The notes under the pieces are model-generated. The model worked only from the letters and a program-made list of their open reading frames with translations. It was not told the DNA's origin and did not search any database. Source: CBDAQD01 sp965275905 (lineage in GTDB: Bacteria > Pseudomonadota > Alphaproteobacteria > Rhizobiales > JAJFHC01). From it: 64,000 bases of DNA. Location: positions 62,001 through 126,000 of the forward strand of contig CBDHYJ010000076.1 of the NCBI GenBank assembly GCA_965275905.1. Reading direction: 5' to 3'. This document shows positions 7,756 through 15,743 of the stretch, in pieces (position 1 is the first letter of the stretch; each line of letters begins with the position of its first letter). Position numbers and translations under genes: made by a program.

Positions 7756-8995
7756 CGGAAAATCGCAAAGGCAGTTCCCGCTGAAGAGGCTGGCCATTCC
7801 GCAAGGCAACAACTTCATAAATATGAGGCTTCATAATTTCGGCCACCGCACGGACAACTGGCACAACAACCGCATTACCGAACTGCTTATAGGCCTGAGT
7901 ATCCGAGACGCGGATTATGAACTCTGAACTTTCCGGCCCATCAAAACCCATAAGGCGAGCACATTCACGTGGCGTCAGACGCCGTGGTCTCTTGCCTGCC
8001 TGACGAACAAGAATTTCAGATCCATCCTTGAAGTATCTTGCTGAGAGTGTTCGTGTAACATCGTCGGGACCGAATAACGAGTAGCCGAACCCATTGCCCG
8101 CGTTTTGGTGCTTCTCCTTATAACTCTTCAGATAGTTCCATAACTTCGCCGAGAGCGTATATTTGTCTGGGACATTTTCCTCGAGAATATCTCCCAGCAC
8201 CGGCCAATTGGCCGCATCTGGGAGAACAAGGTCATCAAAATCGAATGCGGATGATTTCTTGAATCCGACAATGAAAATCCGCTCACGTTTTTGTGGCACC
8301 CATGCATGGGAACTAATCACTCGCGTATGAACTTCGTACCCGAGTTCCACTTCGAGCACGTGCTTAATTGTTGCAAAGGTTTTTCCGCCGTCGTGGCGTT
8401 CAAGATTCTTGACATTCTCAAGAAGGAATACTGGCGGCTGATGATATCTTATGACTTCTGCCAGCTCGTAGAACAGAGTGCCCTGGGTATCGCATAGAAA
8501 CCCGTGAGGACGTCCGAGCGAGTTCTTCTTGGAAACCCCGGCTATCGAAAATGGCTGACAGGGGAAACCGGCCAAGAGAACGTCGTGGGCCGGTATACGC
8601 GACATAGATTTGTTGTCCGCCGTGATCTCCCGGATGTCCCCCGCAAACACGTGATCTTCGTTCTCTGCAAAGTTCTTTCGGTATGTTTCTGCGGCGTACC
8701 TGTCCCATTCGCTTGTAAACACACACTTTCCACCAATAGCCTCAAAGCCGATTCGCATCCCTCCGATTCCGGCAAACAAGTCAATGAATCGAAATTGAGC
8801 TGAGTCTGTATTCTTGCGATTGCTGTCGGCGACAAGCCGAAGCATGCTCATTGCCAGAGGCGAAGGATTACTCTCTCCGTTTTCGTATCTATATGCAGAC
8901 CGTAGCGAGACTTGTACGATGCGCGCTGCCTCTTCAATTGAGAGGCTTGCCTGCTCCCTCAACTGTGTAAATTCCGACTTTTCCGCAATATCCAT
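7748..8995 (-). CDS. DNA (cytosine-5-)-methyltransferase, Dcm/M.EcoRII type with N-terminal HTH
   Basis: A 415-residue protein from ATG 8995; a TTG frame from 9064 is possible but adds unrelated residues. Residues 5-55 form a helix-turn-helix of XRE type (EEAARIVQVSLRSAYRYENG), as in M.EcoRII-like enzymes where it can autoregulate. Then come the C5-methylase motifs in order: FRFIDLFAGIGGMRIGFEA (I), AGFPCQPFSIAG with catalytic Cys near 146 (IV), LLENVKNLERHDGGKTF (VI), QKRERIFIVGF (VIII), RRLTPRECARLMGFD (IX) and FGNAVVVPVV (X). The partner EcoRII and Vsr homologues suggest CCWGG modification. First gene of the restriction-modification operon. Confidence 0.93.
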   Translation of the reverse strand: MDIAEKSEFTQLREQASLSIEEAARIVQVSLRSAYRYENGESNPSPLAMSMLRLVADSNRKNTDSAQFRFIDLFAGIGGMRIGFEAIGGKCVFTSEWDRYAAETYRKNFAENEDHVFAGDIREITADNKSMSRIPAHDVLLAGFPCQPFSIAGVSKKNSLGRPHGFLCDTQGTLFYELAEVIRYHQPPVFLLENVKNLERHDGGKTFATIKHVLEVELGYEVHTRVISSHAWVPQKRERIFIVGFKKSSAFDFDDLVLPDAANWPVLGDILEENVPDKYTLSAKLWNYLKSYKEKHQNAGNGFGYSLFGPDDVTRTLSARYFKDGSEILVRQAGKRPRRLTPRECARLMGFDGPESSEFIIRVSDTQAYKQFGNAVVVPVVRAVAEIMKPHIYEVVALRNGQPLQRELPLRFSGG

Positions 8996-9150
8996 TCGAA
9001 TTGAGCCCCGAATCGTAGCTGTGTCATATTTTGACAGATTGGCACACAAAGACTCAGAGAACAATTTCGGTGCGTGAATTGATCTACCTGGTGGAAAAGT
9101 GACAGATCTAGCGCGCCGCTTGGACGGGACTTCCGAGACAAGCTCCTACT

Positions 9151-10287
9151 CTACTCCCCCTCCCCCAGCGTCTCCAGGAACGCCACCAGATCCGCCGCCT
9201 CCCGCGCCGTCAGGTTCAGCGGCTCGAGGATGCGCTCGCCGTCGGTGTGCAGGCGCTCGAGATCGATGGTCGAATAGTGCCGGACCACGTCGGCGAGCGT
9301 GGCGAGCGAGCCGTTGTGCATGTAGGGCGCGGTCCGCGTCAGGTTGCGCAGGGACGGCACCTTGAACTCGCCGAAGGTGCGGTGATGCTGCCGGACCTGC
9401 CGGGTCGCCCAGGCGCCGCTCCGGTCGGGCGCGTCGCTGAACGCGCCGAGCCGCGTGTAGGGCGAGGCCTTCAGCCGCTTGATGCCGCCGTGGCGGCCCG
9501 GGTCGACGCGGCCCGGCCCCGTGAAATACGGCACGCCCGCATCGGCGAACTCGCCGTTCGTGAAGAGCGGCCCGGTATGACAGAAATGACATTTGCCGCG
9601 GCCGACAAAGAGCTTCAGGCCCCGCTGGGCGGCTTGCGGGTATTGCGCGGCGGCCTCGGTGTCGCCGCGGGCGAGCGCATCGCGGAACCGGTCGAACGCC
9701 GTCGCTCCTGAGGCGATCGTCTCCTGGAAGGCGGCGAGCGCCTTCGCCGCATCGACCATGAGCGTCTCGGCATCGACCTTCTCTGCTGCCCGGCCGAAGG
9801 CAGCGCGGTAGAGGGCCGAGAGCTGGTCGTCGCGCCGCACGAGCTTGGCCACGTGGTCCGCGTCCGCCGCCATCTCGCGCTTGTCCAGAATTGGCCCCAG
9901 GCTGTGCGCCCAGAGACTGTCCGTCCGCCCGTCCCAGCCGAACCAGCGGGCATAGCGCACATTGAAGAGCGACTGGGTGTTGCGGTCGAGCCGGGCGACG
10001 CCCAGGGCCTTCGCGCGGCCGTCGGTCCAGCCGAGATCAGGCCGGTGGCAGCGGGCGCACGAGACTTCGCCCGCCCGCGACAGGCGCGGATCGAAGAACA
10101 GGAGTTCGCCGAGGGCCGCGGCCTCATCGGAGTCCGAGACGCGGTTGCTCGGGTCGGGTTTCGGCTCGGGCGGCCAGGGGCCGTGGCGGAGGACCTTCCT
10201 GATCTCGTCCGGGGTCAGCAGGAGGTCCTGGGCCATCGCGGGCGTGGCGGCGGCAAGAAAGACAAGCAGGACGAAACGAAAGATCAT
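9151..10287 (-). CDS. Di-heme cytochrome c peroxidase/MauG family protein
   Basis: A 378-residue protein with a signal peptide (1-19, cleavage after AMA). Two c-type heme motifs, CARCH (77-81) and CHFCH (near 233), place it in the bacterial di-heme peroxidase/MauG family, as do LGELLFFDPRLS, FGWDGRTDSLWAH, FKVPSLRNLTRTAPYMHNG and TIDLERL. It should act in the periplasm, reducing peroxides or oxidising a partner protein. The ATG overlaps the stop of the upstream gene as ATGA, so it is the last gene of a three-gene operon with the small exported protein and the amidohydrolase. Confidence 0.88.
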   Translation of the reverse strand: MIFRFVLLVFLAAATPAMAQDLLLTPDEIRKVLRHGPWPPEPKPDPSNRVSDSDEAAALGELLFFDPRLSRAGEVSCARCHRPDLGWTDGRAKALGVARLDRNTQSLFNVRYARWFGWDGRTDSLWAHSLGPILDKREMAADADHVAKLVRRDDQLSALYRAAFGRAAEKVDAETLMVDAAKALAAFQETIASGATAFDRFRDALARGDTEAAAQYPQAAQRGLKLFVGRGKCHFCHTGPLFTNGEFADAGVPYFTGPGRVDPGRHGGIKRLKASPYTRLGAFSDAPDRSGAWATRQVRQHHRTFGEFKVPSLRNLTRTAPYMHNGSLATLADVVRHYSTIDLERLHTDGERILEPLNLTAREAADLVAFLETLGEGE

Positions 10288-10703
10288 TCGACTTGGACGT
10301 CACGGCTGAGCCGGTGCGGCTTGCCGTCGGCGTAGACCGAAACCTCGACACGCCATGTGCCCGGCATGTGGAACAGGAGGCCTTCCGCCTGATAACGCCC
10401 GCCGCCCAGATCCTTCACCTCCGGCACATAGTTCATGCCGTGATTGTGGGCGGGCATGGTGGCGTCGACGGCGATGCGTTCGGCTTTTGCACCCTCCTTG
10501 CCGCAGACCGCGATGTCGGCGGCGAAGGGCTCGCCCACGGCGACCGTGCCCGGCCGGGTCTTCACCGTCACAGCAAAGGGCGCGCCGCCGGGCGCTTCGA
10601 GCCTGAGCGCGCCGTCGCCTGCAGCGCAGTCCGCATGGGCAGGGGCGGCGAATGCGATTACCGCGAGCGCGAGCGCGGAAGCCCTGAGGACAGACGCCCT
10701 CAT
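10284..10703 (-). CDS. Small exported protein, YtkA/FixH-like beta-sandwich
   Basis: A 139-residue protein from ATG 10703 with a clear signal peptide ending in APAHA. The mature part has VTVKTRPGTVAVGEPFAADI, ATMPAHNHGMNYVPEVKDLG, then GRYQAEGLLFHMPGTWRVEV, resembling the YtkA-like/FixH-like auxiliary domain in which the HNHGM segment may bind a metal. Both ends overlap neighbours by ATGA (10700-10703 and 10284-10287), so it is tightly coupled to the amidohydrolase and the di-heme peroxidase. A role as periplasmic metal or redox accessory is inference. Confidence 0.7.
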   Translation of the reverse strand: MRASVLRASALALAVIAFAAPAHADCAAGDGALRLEAPGGAPFAVTVKTRPGTVAVGEPFAADIAVCGKEGAKAERIAVDATMPAHNHGMNYVPEVKDLGGGRYQAEGLLFHMPGTWRVEVSVYADGKPHRLSRDVQVE

Positions 10704-11545
10704 TGCGTCGCCCGCTCCGACACTTTCTTCAGCATCTCCTCGGCGTTCCTGTAGGCGATGCCCTCCGCCAGATCCTTCGGCAGGCTTTTGAGCCACGCGC
10801 GGCTGTATTCGGCATGCTCCTTGACGTAGTACCAGCGCTCCGGCGCGAAGGTGTCGGTTCCGACCATGAAGCGGTCCGGGAATTCCCTGAACGCCGCGAG
10901 CCAGTCCGGATCGACCGTGCCGCCTGACGCATGCTCGGTGCGGAAGGCGAGGTCGGCCCAGAGGTTATCGTACCGGCCCAGCATCTGGCGGACCTTCTCC
11001 GGCCGGTCGAAGCCCGAATGCGCCCAGAGCACGCGGGCGCCGGGGTCGGTTTTGAAGATGCGCTCGACCGCTTCGGCGTCGGAATGGGCGTGCAGCAGCA
11101 GGCTGTGCTCTTTCGCCAGCGCGATCATGCGCTGGAGCACCGGCGTCTCGATGTCGGCGCCGAAGGCGTGGAACTCGCCGATGGCGTGATAGGTGTGGCG
11201 CTTGAGCAGGCCCTCGACATAGTCGATGACCGTCGGGTCGTGCATCCAGGTGCTGATCTCGCCGCGCCGCCGGTAGGGCCGGAGTGCCGGCACGATGAGG
11301 TCGGGGGCCTCCTTGATCAGGAGCTGCGTGCCGTTGTCGTCGGAGCTCGAGACCAGCGCCTTCTTGAGGCCCGCGGCACGCAGGGCGGCGACCGCCTCCT
11401 TCGGCGGCACCTGCTTCACCGCGTCGTGGCTGTAATGGATGTGGGCGTCGAAGATGGGCAGGGGTTCGGCCGCGGCGGCGGAGCCCGCGAGCATGAGGGC
11501 AAGTGCTGCGGATGCACCGCCGATGAGGGCGAAGACGCGGGTCAT
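10700..11545 (-). CDS. Exported amidohydrolase-family protein
   Basis: A 281-residue protein starting at ATG 11545 behind GAAGGAGGTATCC, an excellent ribosome site; a frame from 11599 would lack one. Residues 1-26 form a signal peptide. The mature protein is a TIM-barrel metal-dependent hydrolase of the amidohydrolase_2 type: IFDAHIHYSHD (HxH metal site at 35-37), LLLHAHSDAE, VLWAHSGFDRPE and MVGTDTFAPERW with the final metal Asp. Periplasmic location is uncommon for this family. First gene of the operon with the YtkA-like protein and the di-heme peroxidase. Confidence 0.8.
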   Translation of the reverse strand: MTRVFALIGGASAALALMLAGSAAAAEPLPIFDAHIHYSHDAVKQVPPKEAVAALRAAGLKKALVSSSDDNGTQLLIKEAPDLIVPALRPYRRRGEISTWMHDPTVIDYVEGLLKRHTYHAIGEFHAFGADIETPVLQRMIALAKEHSLLLHAHSDAEAVERIFKTDPGARVLWAHSGFDRPEKVRQMLGRYDNLWADLAFRTEHASGGTVDPDWLAAFREFPDRFMVGTDTFAPERWYYVKEHAEYSRAWLKSLPKDLAEGIAYRNAEEMLKKVSERATQ

Positions 11546-11760
11546 GGATACCTCCTTCGTCCGTTTATTCCGATCAGTCCGGGCCAGTCTAACCGCCACG
11601 GCCGCGCATATTGACTCTTTTCAGAGGACGGGACGGCGCGGGCGCCAGTCCGTCACGTTTCCGGATCGCGGGTTCGGGATAGGGCGACGGGTTCGGGACG
11701 GCCGGCGCGTTTAACCACTGAAGGTCAGTTGATGAGCGCCGCATTGATGCGGATCGCCGC

Positions 11761-12489
11761 CTACATGCGGTCCCACGTGGCGATGTCGGGCATCAGGAAC
11801 TCGCGGCCGGCGGTGTCCTTCAGCGTCACGACGATGTCGGCGGACAGCGACAAGCGATCCTCCTGCGCGGTGCCGGGCCGCACGCCGTGGACGCTCGCGG
11901 ACGGGAAGATGACGACGTCCCCCGCCGCGCCGTCGCAGACATATTCGCGCGCGTTGCGGGCCGTGTACGGCTCGCGCCGCAGACCGCCCATGTCTTCGTG
12001 GAACAGGCCGGGCGCAATCTGATTGGGCGCGTCCTTGTCGACGAAGACCAGCGGGCCTGAGCCTTCCGGCCGGGTGAGATAGTAGGCAAGACTGATATGG
12101 GACTGGCGATGGGCGTGCTCCCTGATCTGCTGCCCGGCGCGGACGATCACGGCCCATGAGCGGGTCCAGTAGAGATGAAGCTCTTCGGCGCGCAGGCCGA
12201 GCGCATCGAGATAGGCGCCGACCTCATCGGCAAGCCGGGCGAAGAGCGGGCGGAACAGGTCCTGCTTGTGGACAAACGCGAAGCCGTGGGTGTCGCTGGT
12301 CCAGGGTCGCGACGGATCGGTCTGGGGGCGTTCGCTTTCCATCGCGTATACGGCATCGATCATGGCGTCGCGGTACTGATCGGCCGGGCGGCCGGCGGGT
12401 CCCGGAAACCCGATCGTGTTGCGGTAGACGGTGCGCGGAAACAGATCGGTCAGGCGCGCGCCTTCGGGAGACGTCCCGGTTCCGGACAT
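11761..12489 (-). CDS. Putative 2OG-Fe(II) oxygenase (RiPP-like locus A)
   Basis: A 242-residue protein from ATG 12489, seven bases past the stop of the HExxH gene. Features fit the putative 2OG-Fe(II) oxygenase family: LFPRTVYRNTIGFPG at the start, IREHAHRQSHISLAYYLTRP (about 120-140, first His ligand), SGPLVFVDKD, then GDVVIFPSASVHGVRPG (distal His near 201) with the 2-oxoglutarate-binding Arg in QEDRLSLSADIV. It is the last gene of a leftward operon: candidate precursor peptide, HExxH enzyme, oxygenase. Hydroxylation of the peptide is the likely role but this is inferred from context. Confidence 0.75.
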   Translation of the reverse strand: MSGTGTSPEGARLTDLFPRTVYRNTIGFPGPAGRPADQYRDAMIDAVYAMESERPQTDPSRPWTSDTHGFAFVHKQDLFRPLFARLADEVGAYLDALGLRAEELHLYWTRSWAVIVRAGQQIREHAHRQSHISLAYYLTRPEGSGPLVFVDKDAPNQIAPGLFHEDMGGLRREPYTARNAREYVCDGAAGDVVIFPSASVHGVRPGTAQEDRLSLSADIVVTLKDTAGREFLMPDIATWDRM

Positions 12490-12496
12490 CACCCGA

Positions 12497-13540
12497 TCAC
12501 GCGGCGCGGGCCATGTAGGCTTCCGCGCCGGCCATGACCTCATCGCCGGTTGCGGTCAGGTCGCCGTGCTCCCGGACGACACTGACACCGTCGGCGAACT
12601 TGGATTCGTACTCGGGGAGCGTCGCCGCGATCCGGTCCGCCTCGGCGCCGGCGAGGCCGCGGAAGTCCAGGATCTGCCTGGCGGCCAGATGCATGCGGGC
12701 AACCACGAAGGTGGCGTGAAAGATCCCCTCCAGCGGCCGCTTGTCGTCGCGCAGTGGCGACCGGTAGCGGCTGCGCGGATCGTTGAGCGTGAGGCGTTCG
12801 TCGGTGCAGAAGGTGAACAGCAGATGATGGGTGACCTCGTGGACAAGCCCCAAAGCCGTTTCCGGTGTCGAATGCGCGACCCTGTTCGGGTTCATGAAGA
12901 CGGCGCCCCACATCTCGAAGATGGAAATTCCGCCGTAGTCATTGCCGGTCAGGGTCTGATCCGGAGGGGCGGCAATAACCTCCTGTCCGATCTCGCCGAT
13001 TTCGGCGGCGAAGGCGGAATCCAGTTCGCCGAACCAGGCCATCGCCTCATCAACACGCTGCCTCAGGTCGGTCAGTTCCTGCGCCGTCGGCGCCCTCAGC
13101 GGCATTGGAATATCGGTATCGGCGGCCGCGAAACGCCGGTAGCTGTCAAACTTCAGCGGACCGAGTTCACCCTCGCTGAAGCCGATGACGACCGGCCCCG
13201 AGCCGGGCTCCGGCGCCTGACAAAGCCTTTGGAACGAATGCCTGAGCAGCTCTCCGTCGTCGCCGGAGATGGCCCTCAGGATGTCATTATAGGCGCCGAA
13301 ATCGCCGGGACGGAACGGTCCGCGGCGGTCGAGGCGGGAGGCCAGGCCGGCGCGTTGTTCCGGCGACAACCCTGCCGCGTCACCGGCCTGCTCGAGGATA
13401 TGGAGGAGGCTGCCGGCAAGCCGCTCCGCCATAAGCCGCTTGGCGGCTCTGGCGCGATCGCCGTCCGGCTCGAAAGACAGGAAGGAGACTTCGCTCAAGG
13501 CAACATACCCGCAGATTCGGCTCGACCGCACGCGGCCCAA
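12497..13540 (-). CDS. HExxH-motif protein, aKG-HExxH-type peptide beta-hydroxylase-like
   Basis: Up to 347 residues. The key motif LGLVHEVTHHLLFTFC is at about 231-246, surrounded by WGAVFMNPNRVAHSTPETA and followed by RLTLNDPRSRYRSPLRDDKR and GIFHATFVVARMHL. This arrangement matches the family once called HEXXH motif domain and now known as iron/2-oxoglutarate peptide beta-hydroxylases associated with RiPP clusters. The start is uncertain: TTG 13540 gives the longest frame, and GTG 13531 or TTG 13498 are alternatives, none with a strong ribosome site. The candidate precursor peptide ends 60 bases upstream and the oxygenase follows after 7 bases. Confidence 0.72.
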   Translation of the reverse strand: MGRVRSSRICGYVALSEVSFLSFEPDGDRARAAKRLMAERLAGSLLHILEQAGDAAGLSPEQRAGLASRLDRRGPFRPGDFGAYNDILRAISGDDGELLRHSFQRLCQAPEPGSGPVVIGFSEGELGPLKFDSYRRFAAADTDIPMPLRAPTAQELTDLRQRVDEAMAWFGELDSAFAAEIGEIGQEVIAAPPDQTLTGNDYGGISIFEMWGAVFMNPNRVAHSTPETALGLVHEVTHHLLFTFCTDERLTLNDPRSRYRSPLRDDKRPLEGIFHATFVVARMHLAARQILDFRGLAGAEADRIAATLPEYESKFADGVSVVREHGDLTATGDEVMAGAEAYMARAA

Positions 13541-13600
13541 GGCCCGCTCTCTCTCAGCGGGAGGCGGTCAATGCGTACCGATCACGCTTTCCGGGGCCGG

Positions 13601-13741
13601 TTACTGCTTGTCCTTGATTTTGTCGGTCTTCGGGTCGCCCATCATGACAACAGCCGTATCGATGCTGCCACCGCCATAGCGGAGGAGCTTTGAGTCCGAG
13701 AGTTTTATCTTCAACTGGCCGGGTGCTGATGCTTTAGCCAT
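13601..13741 (-). CDS. Candidate RiPP precursor peptide (locus A)
   Basis: A 46-residue peptide beginning MAKASAPGQLKIKLSDSKLL, with a central GGGS hinge and a C-terminal half rich in Asp, Lys and Thr (GDPKTDKIKDKQ). The ATG at 13741 is preceded by GGAAGGATCGAGTT, a strong ribosome site, which argues that it is really translated. Leader-like N-terminus, glycine spacer, polar C-terminus and position directly upstream of an HExxH hydroxylase-like gene and opposite an ATP-grasp ligase all fit a precursor. The Lys/Asp-rich tail offers side chains for hydroxylation of Asp or for isopeptide crosslinks. No Cys. No homologue recognised. Confidence 0.65.
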   Translation of the reverse strand: MAKASAPGQLKIKLSDSKLLRYGGGSIDTAVVMMGDPKTDKIKDKQ

Positions 13742-13858
13742 AACTCGATCCTTCCGTTGAAACTCGACGCGACTGTAGCTTGTTGAATCAATTTGTTCAA
13801 TCATGTCCGCGGATGAGGCAGGAATGGTGGAGCGTGGAACAAGCGGGTCGGGGCAGGC
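13742..13858. promoter_or_regulatory. Divergent promoter region of locus A
   Basis: These 117 bases separate the leftward precursor-peptide operon from the rightward ATP-grasp gene and must hold both promoters. An AT-rich stretch with the dyad TTGAATCAATTTGTTCAA lies near 13783-13800 and is a candidate operator shared by both directions. No consensus -35/-10 pair could be fixed. Confidence 0.4.
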
Positions 13859-14836
13859 ATGATCTACTACATATCGACCCGGCAGCACGACTATACGTTC
13901 CGCTACGCCGCTGCGCAGATCGGGCGGCAGCGCGTCCGGATTCTCCATTACCACCGCCTGTTCCGCATGAAGAACCTGCCGGTGGCCACTTACATTTTCA
14001 CCGACATCGAGCGGCTCGACCCCTGGGAGCGCGACGCCGCGGCGGACATTTACAGACACATCGTGCGTTCGCAGACCGGTGCCCGGGCCCTGAACGACCC
14101 TGCACGGGTGAAATGGCGGCACGAATTCCTGCGCGCGGCGTTTGATGCCGGCATCAACGGTTTCAACGCCTACCGGCCCGACGAGATCGGACCGTCAGTC
14201 CGCTTCCCGGTGTTTGTCCGTGTGGAGACCCATCACGACAATCCGCTGACCGACCTGATCCATTCGCAGGCGGAATTGGAAGAGACGCTGGCGAGGCTTT
14301 CGGCCGAAGGTCATTCCAGCCGTTCACTGGTCATCATCGAATATGCCGCCGAGCCGCTGGCGTCGGGTCTGTTCAGAAAGATCGCGGCCTACCGTGTCGG
14401 CCCTGCCCATCTTGCCTATCACTTCCTTCATGAAGAGCAATGGCTGGTCAAACACGGGATGGGCAATTCGGGGGCGATCAGCGACGAGAGCCGCCGGGAA
14501 GAAGCGGCGTATATCAGGTCAAATCCGCACGAAGACATCCTGCGGCGCGCGTTCGACCTGGCGTGCATCGACTACGGGCGCGCGGATTTCGGGCTGGTCG
14601 GCGGCAGGCCCCAGATCTACGAGATCAACACCAACCCGCACATCAAGGACATGAACGTGGTCACATCGCCGATCAAGAGGGAAACGATGGAGTTCGTCCA
14701 GTCGAACCTGTTCAGCGCCATCGAGATGCTCGACGCGAGCGGGCAGACCGGCGAACGGATCAGGCTGGATTCGGACCGGCTGAAGGCCCTGCAACGGTTC
14801 CCGAACTGGCTCTACGCGCTCCGGCCGCGGCAATAG
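13859..14836 (+). CDS. ATP-grasp family ligase (RiPP-like locus A)
   Basis: A 325-residue protein with an N-terminal preATP-grasp-like part (1-75), a central segment with VRFPVFVRVETHHDNP, and a C-terminal ATP-grasp core: IIEYAAEPL (hinge), then YGRADFGLVGGRPQIYEINT followed by NPHIKD at about 255-262, giving the Mg-binding Asp, Glu and Asn. Its size equals that of graspetide-type ligases, which join Lys/Ser/Thr to Asp/Glu side chains, but family membership cannot be settled by eye. It is divergent from the candidate precursor peptide with a 117-base shared promoter region. Amide or ester formation on that peptide is inferred. ATG 13859 follows GGGGCAGGC. Confidence 0.72.
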   Translation: MIYYISTRQHDYTFRYAAAQIGRQRVRILHYHRLFRMKNLPVATYIFTDIERLDPWERDAAADIYRHIVRSQTGARALNDPARVKWRHEFLRAAFDAGINGFNAYRPDEIGPSVRFPVFVRVETHHDNPLTDLIHSQAELEETLARLSAEGHSSRSLVIIEYAAEPLASGLFRKIAAYRVGPAHLAYHFLHEEQWLVKHGMGNSGAISDESRREEAAYIRSNPHEDILRRAFDLACIDYGRADFGLVGGRPQIYEINTNPHIKDMNVVTSPIKRETMEFVQSNLFSAIEMLDASGQTGERIRLDSDRLKALQRFPNWLYALRPRQ

Positions 14837-14881
14837 ACATGCGCCGGACCGGGGCTATCAGCCGCGCTCAGACGACAGGGG

Positions 14882-15628
14882 TCAGTTGGTGAGCGCCGCC
14901 TTGCCGCCGCGGGCCTTGCGGACATTGCGGAACAGACCGCGCTTCTGAAGCGCTTTCAACGATATGCACTTGCCGAAGCGGGGTCCCGGCTGGATCACGC
15001 GGATGTAGCACTCCGCCGTGCGCGGCGTGCGCCATGCGCCGCGGCGGACGGCGCGGGTGCCGGCATAGAAGCCGAAGTCGACTTTGGGCAGCTTGCCCGT
15101 GACGGTGTAGCCGCCGCGGGCGAGGTGGCGGCGCACCTTCCCGCAGTAGGCCACGGAGCGGGCGGAAAAACGATGCTCGCCGTGGCCGGCGCGGTATTTC
15201 ATGACCGCGGTACAGATATCCTGCTTGCCGAGCCGCCAGGCTTTCGCCAGATAGCGCGTGCCGAGGCGAATGTTGGTCTGCGGCCAGCGAAGGCGGCGCA
15301 GCGTGCCGCGGTAGCCCAGCATGCGCGCGGTCGAGGGCCGGATCTGCATGAGGCCGACCTCGCCGACGCCGCCGGTGGCGAACGGGTCGTAATTGCTCTC
15401 GACCCACATGACCGCGTCGACCAGCTCGAACGGCACGCCCTGGCGCGCGGCTTCGTGGCGGGCGATGGACCGGTAGAGCGGCAGGCCGGCGAGCGATGTC
15501 GCGCCGTCGGGCCGGGCGCGGGTATCCGAGGTTGCCGAGATACTCAACGCGGCGGCAAGCAGGAGTGCCGCGGGCAAGGCGGACCAATTTCGTCTTGTCC
15601 TGTCATGCTCGCGCCCCGACGCGAGCAT
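14882..15628 (-). CDS. Lytic transglycosylase (SLT domain), exported
   Basis: About 248 residues from ATG 15628, with a signal-like hydrophobic stretch (SALPAALLLAAALSISATS). The SLT catalytic domain follows: VDAVMWVESNYDPFATGG with catalytic Glu, EVGLMQIRPSTARMLGYRG and NIRLGTRYLAKAWR, then MKYRAGHGEHRF. It cleaves peptidoglycan glycan strands in the periplasm. The C-terminal 90 residues (Arg/Lys-rich, YCGKVRRHL and later) are an extension without recognised domain. The start is doubtful: ATG 15628 sits in the arm of an intergenic repeat hairpin, and a TTG at the LPAALL position (about 15574) is an alternative. The frame itself runs open to 15898. Confidence 0.82.
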   Translation of the reverse strand: MLASGREHDRTRRNWSALPAALLLAAALSISATSDTRARPDGATSLAGLPLYRSIARHEAARQGVPFELVDAVMWVESNYDPFATGGVGEVGLMQIRPSTARMLGYRGTLRRLRWPQTNIRLGTRYLAKAWRLGKQDICTAVMKYRAGHGEHRFSARSVAYCGKVRRHLARGGYTVTGKLPKVDFGFYAGTRAVRRGAWRTPRTAECYIRVIQPGPRFGKCISLKALQKRGLFRNVRKARGGKAALTN

Positions 15629-15672
15629 CCGGCGGCTGGAGCAGACCCTCTGGTCAAGCCTGGGGGTGACAG
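15600..15672. repeat. Structured intergenic repeat (alphaproteobacterial palindromic element)
   Basis: The segment is bounded by CTGTCA (15600-15605) and TGACAG (15667-15672). Inside lies a perfect 9-bp hairpin, ATGCTCGCG-CCCCGA-CGCGAGCAT (15605-15628), followed by a small GACC/GGTC stem. This layout matches the multi-stem intergenic repeats common in alphaproteobacterial chromosomes. It overlaps the upstream end of the transglycosylase frame. Confidence 0.7.
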
Positions 15673-15743
15673 GTGTGGCGAGCACCCCCGGGACGGGTCG
15701 GGAGGATGCGCCGTTGGCCGGGTCCGTCATCGGTGACATCGCC

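Noticed and set aside
13601..14122. 173-codon minus-strand frame including the small peptide gene
   Set aside because: Only the last 46 codons have a ribosome site; the upstream part is antisense to the ATP-grasp gene and has no features.
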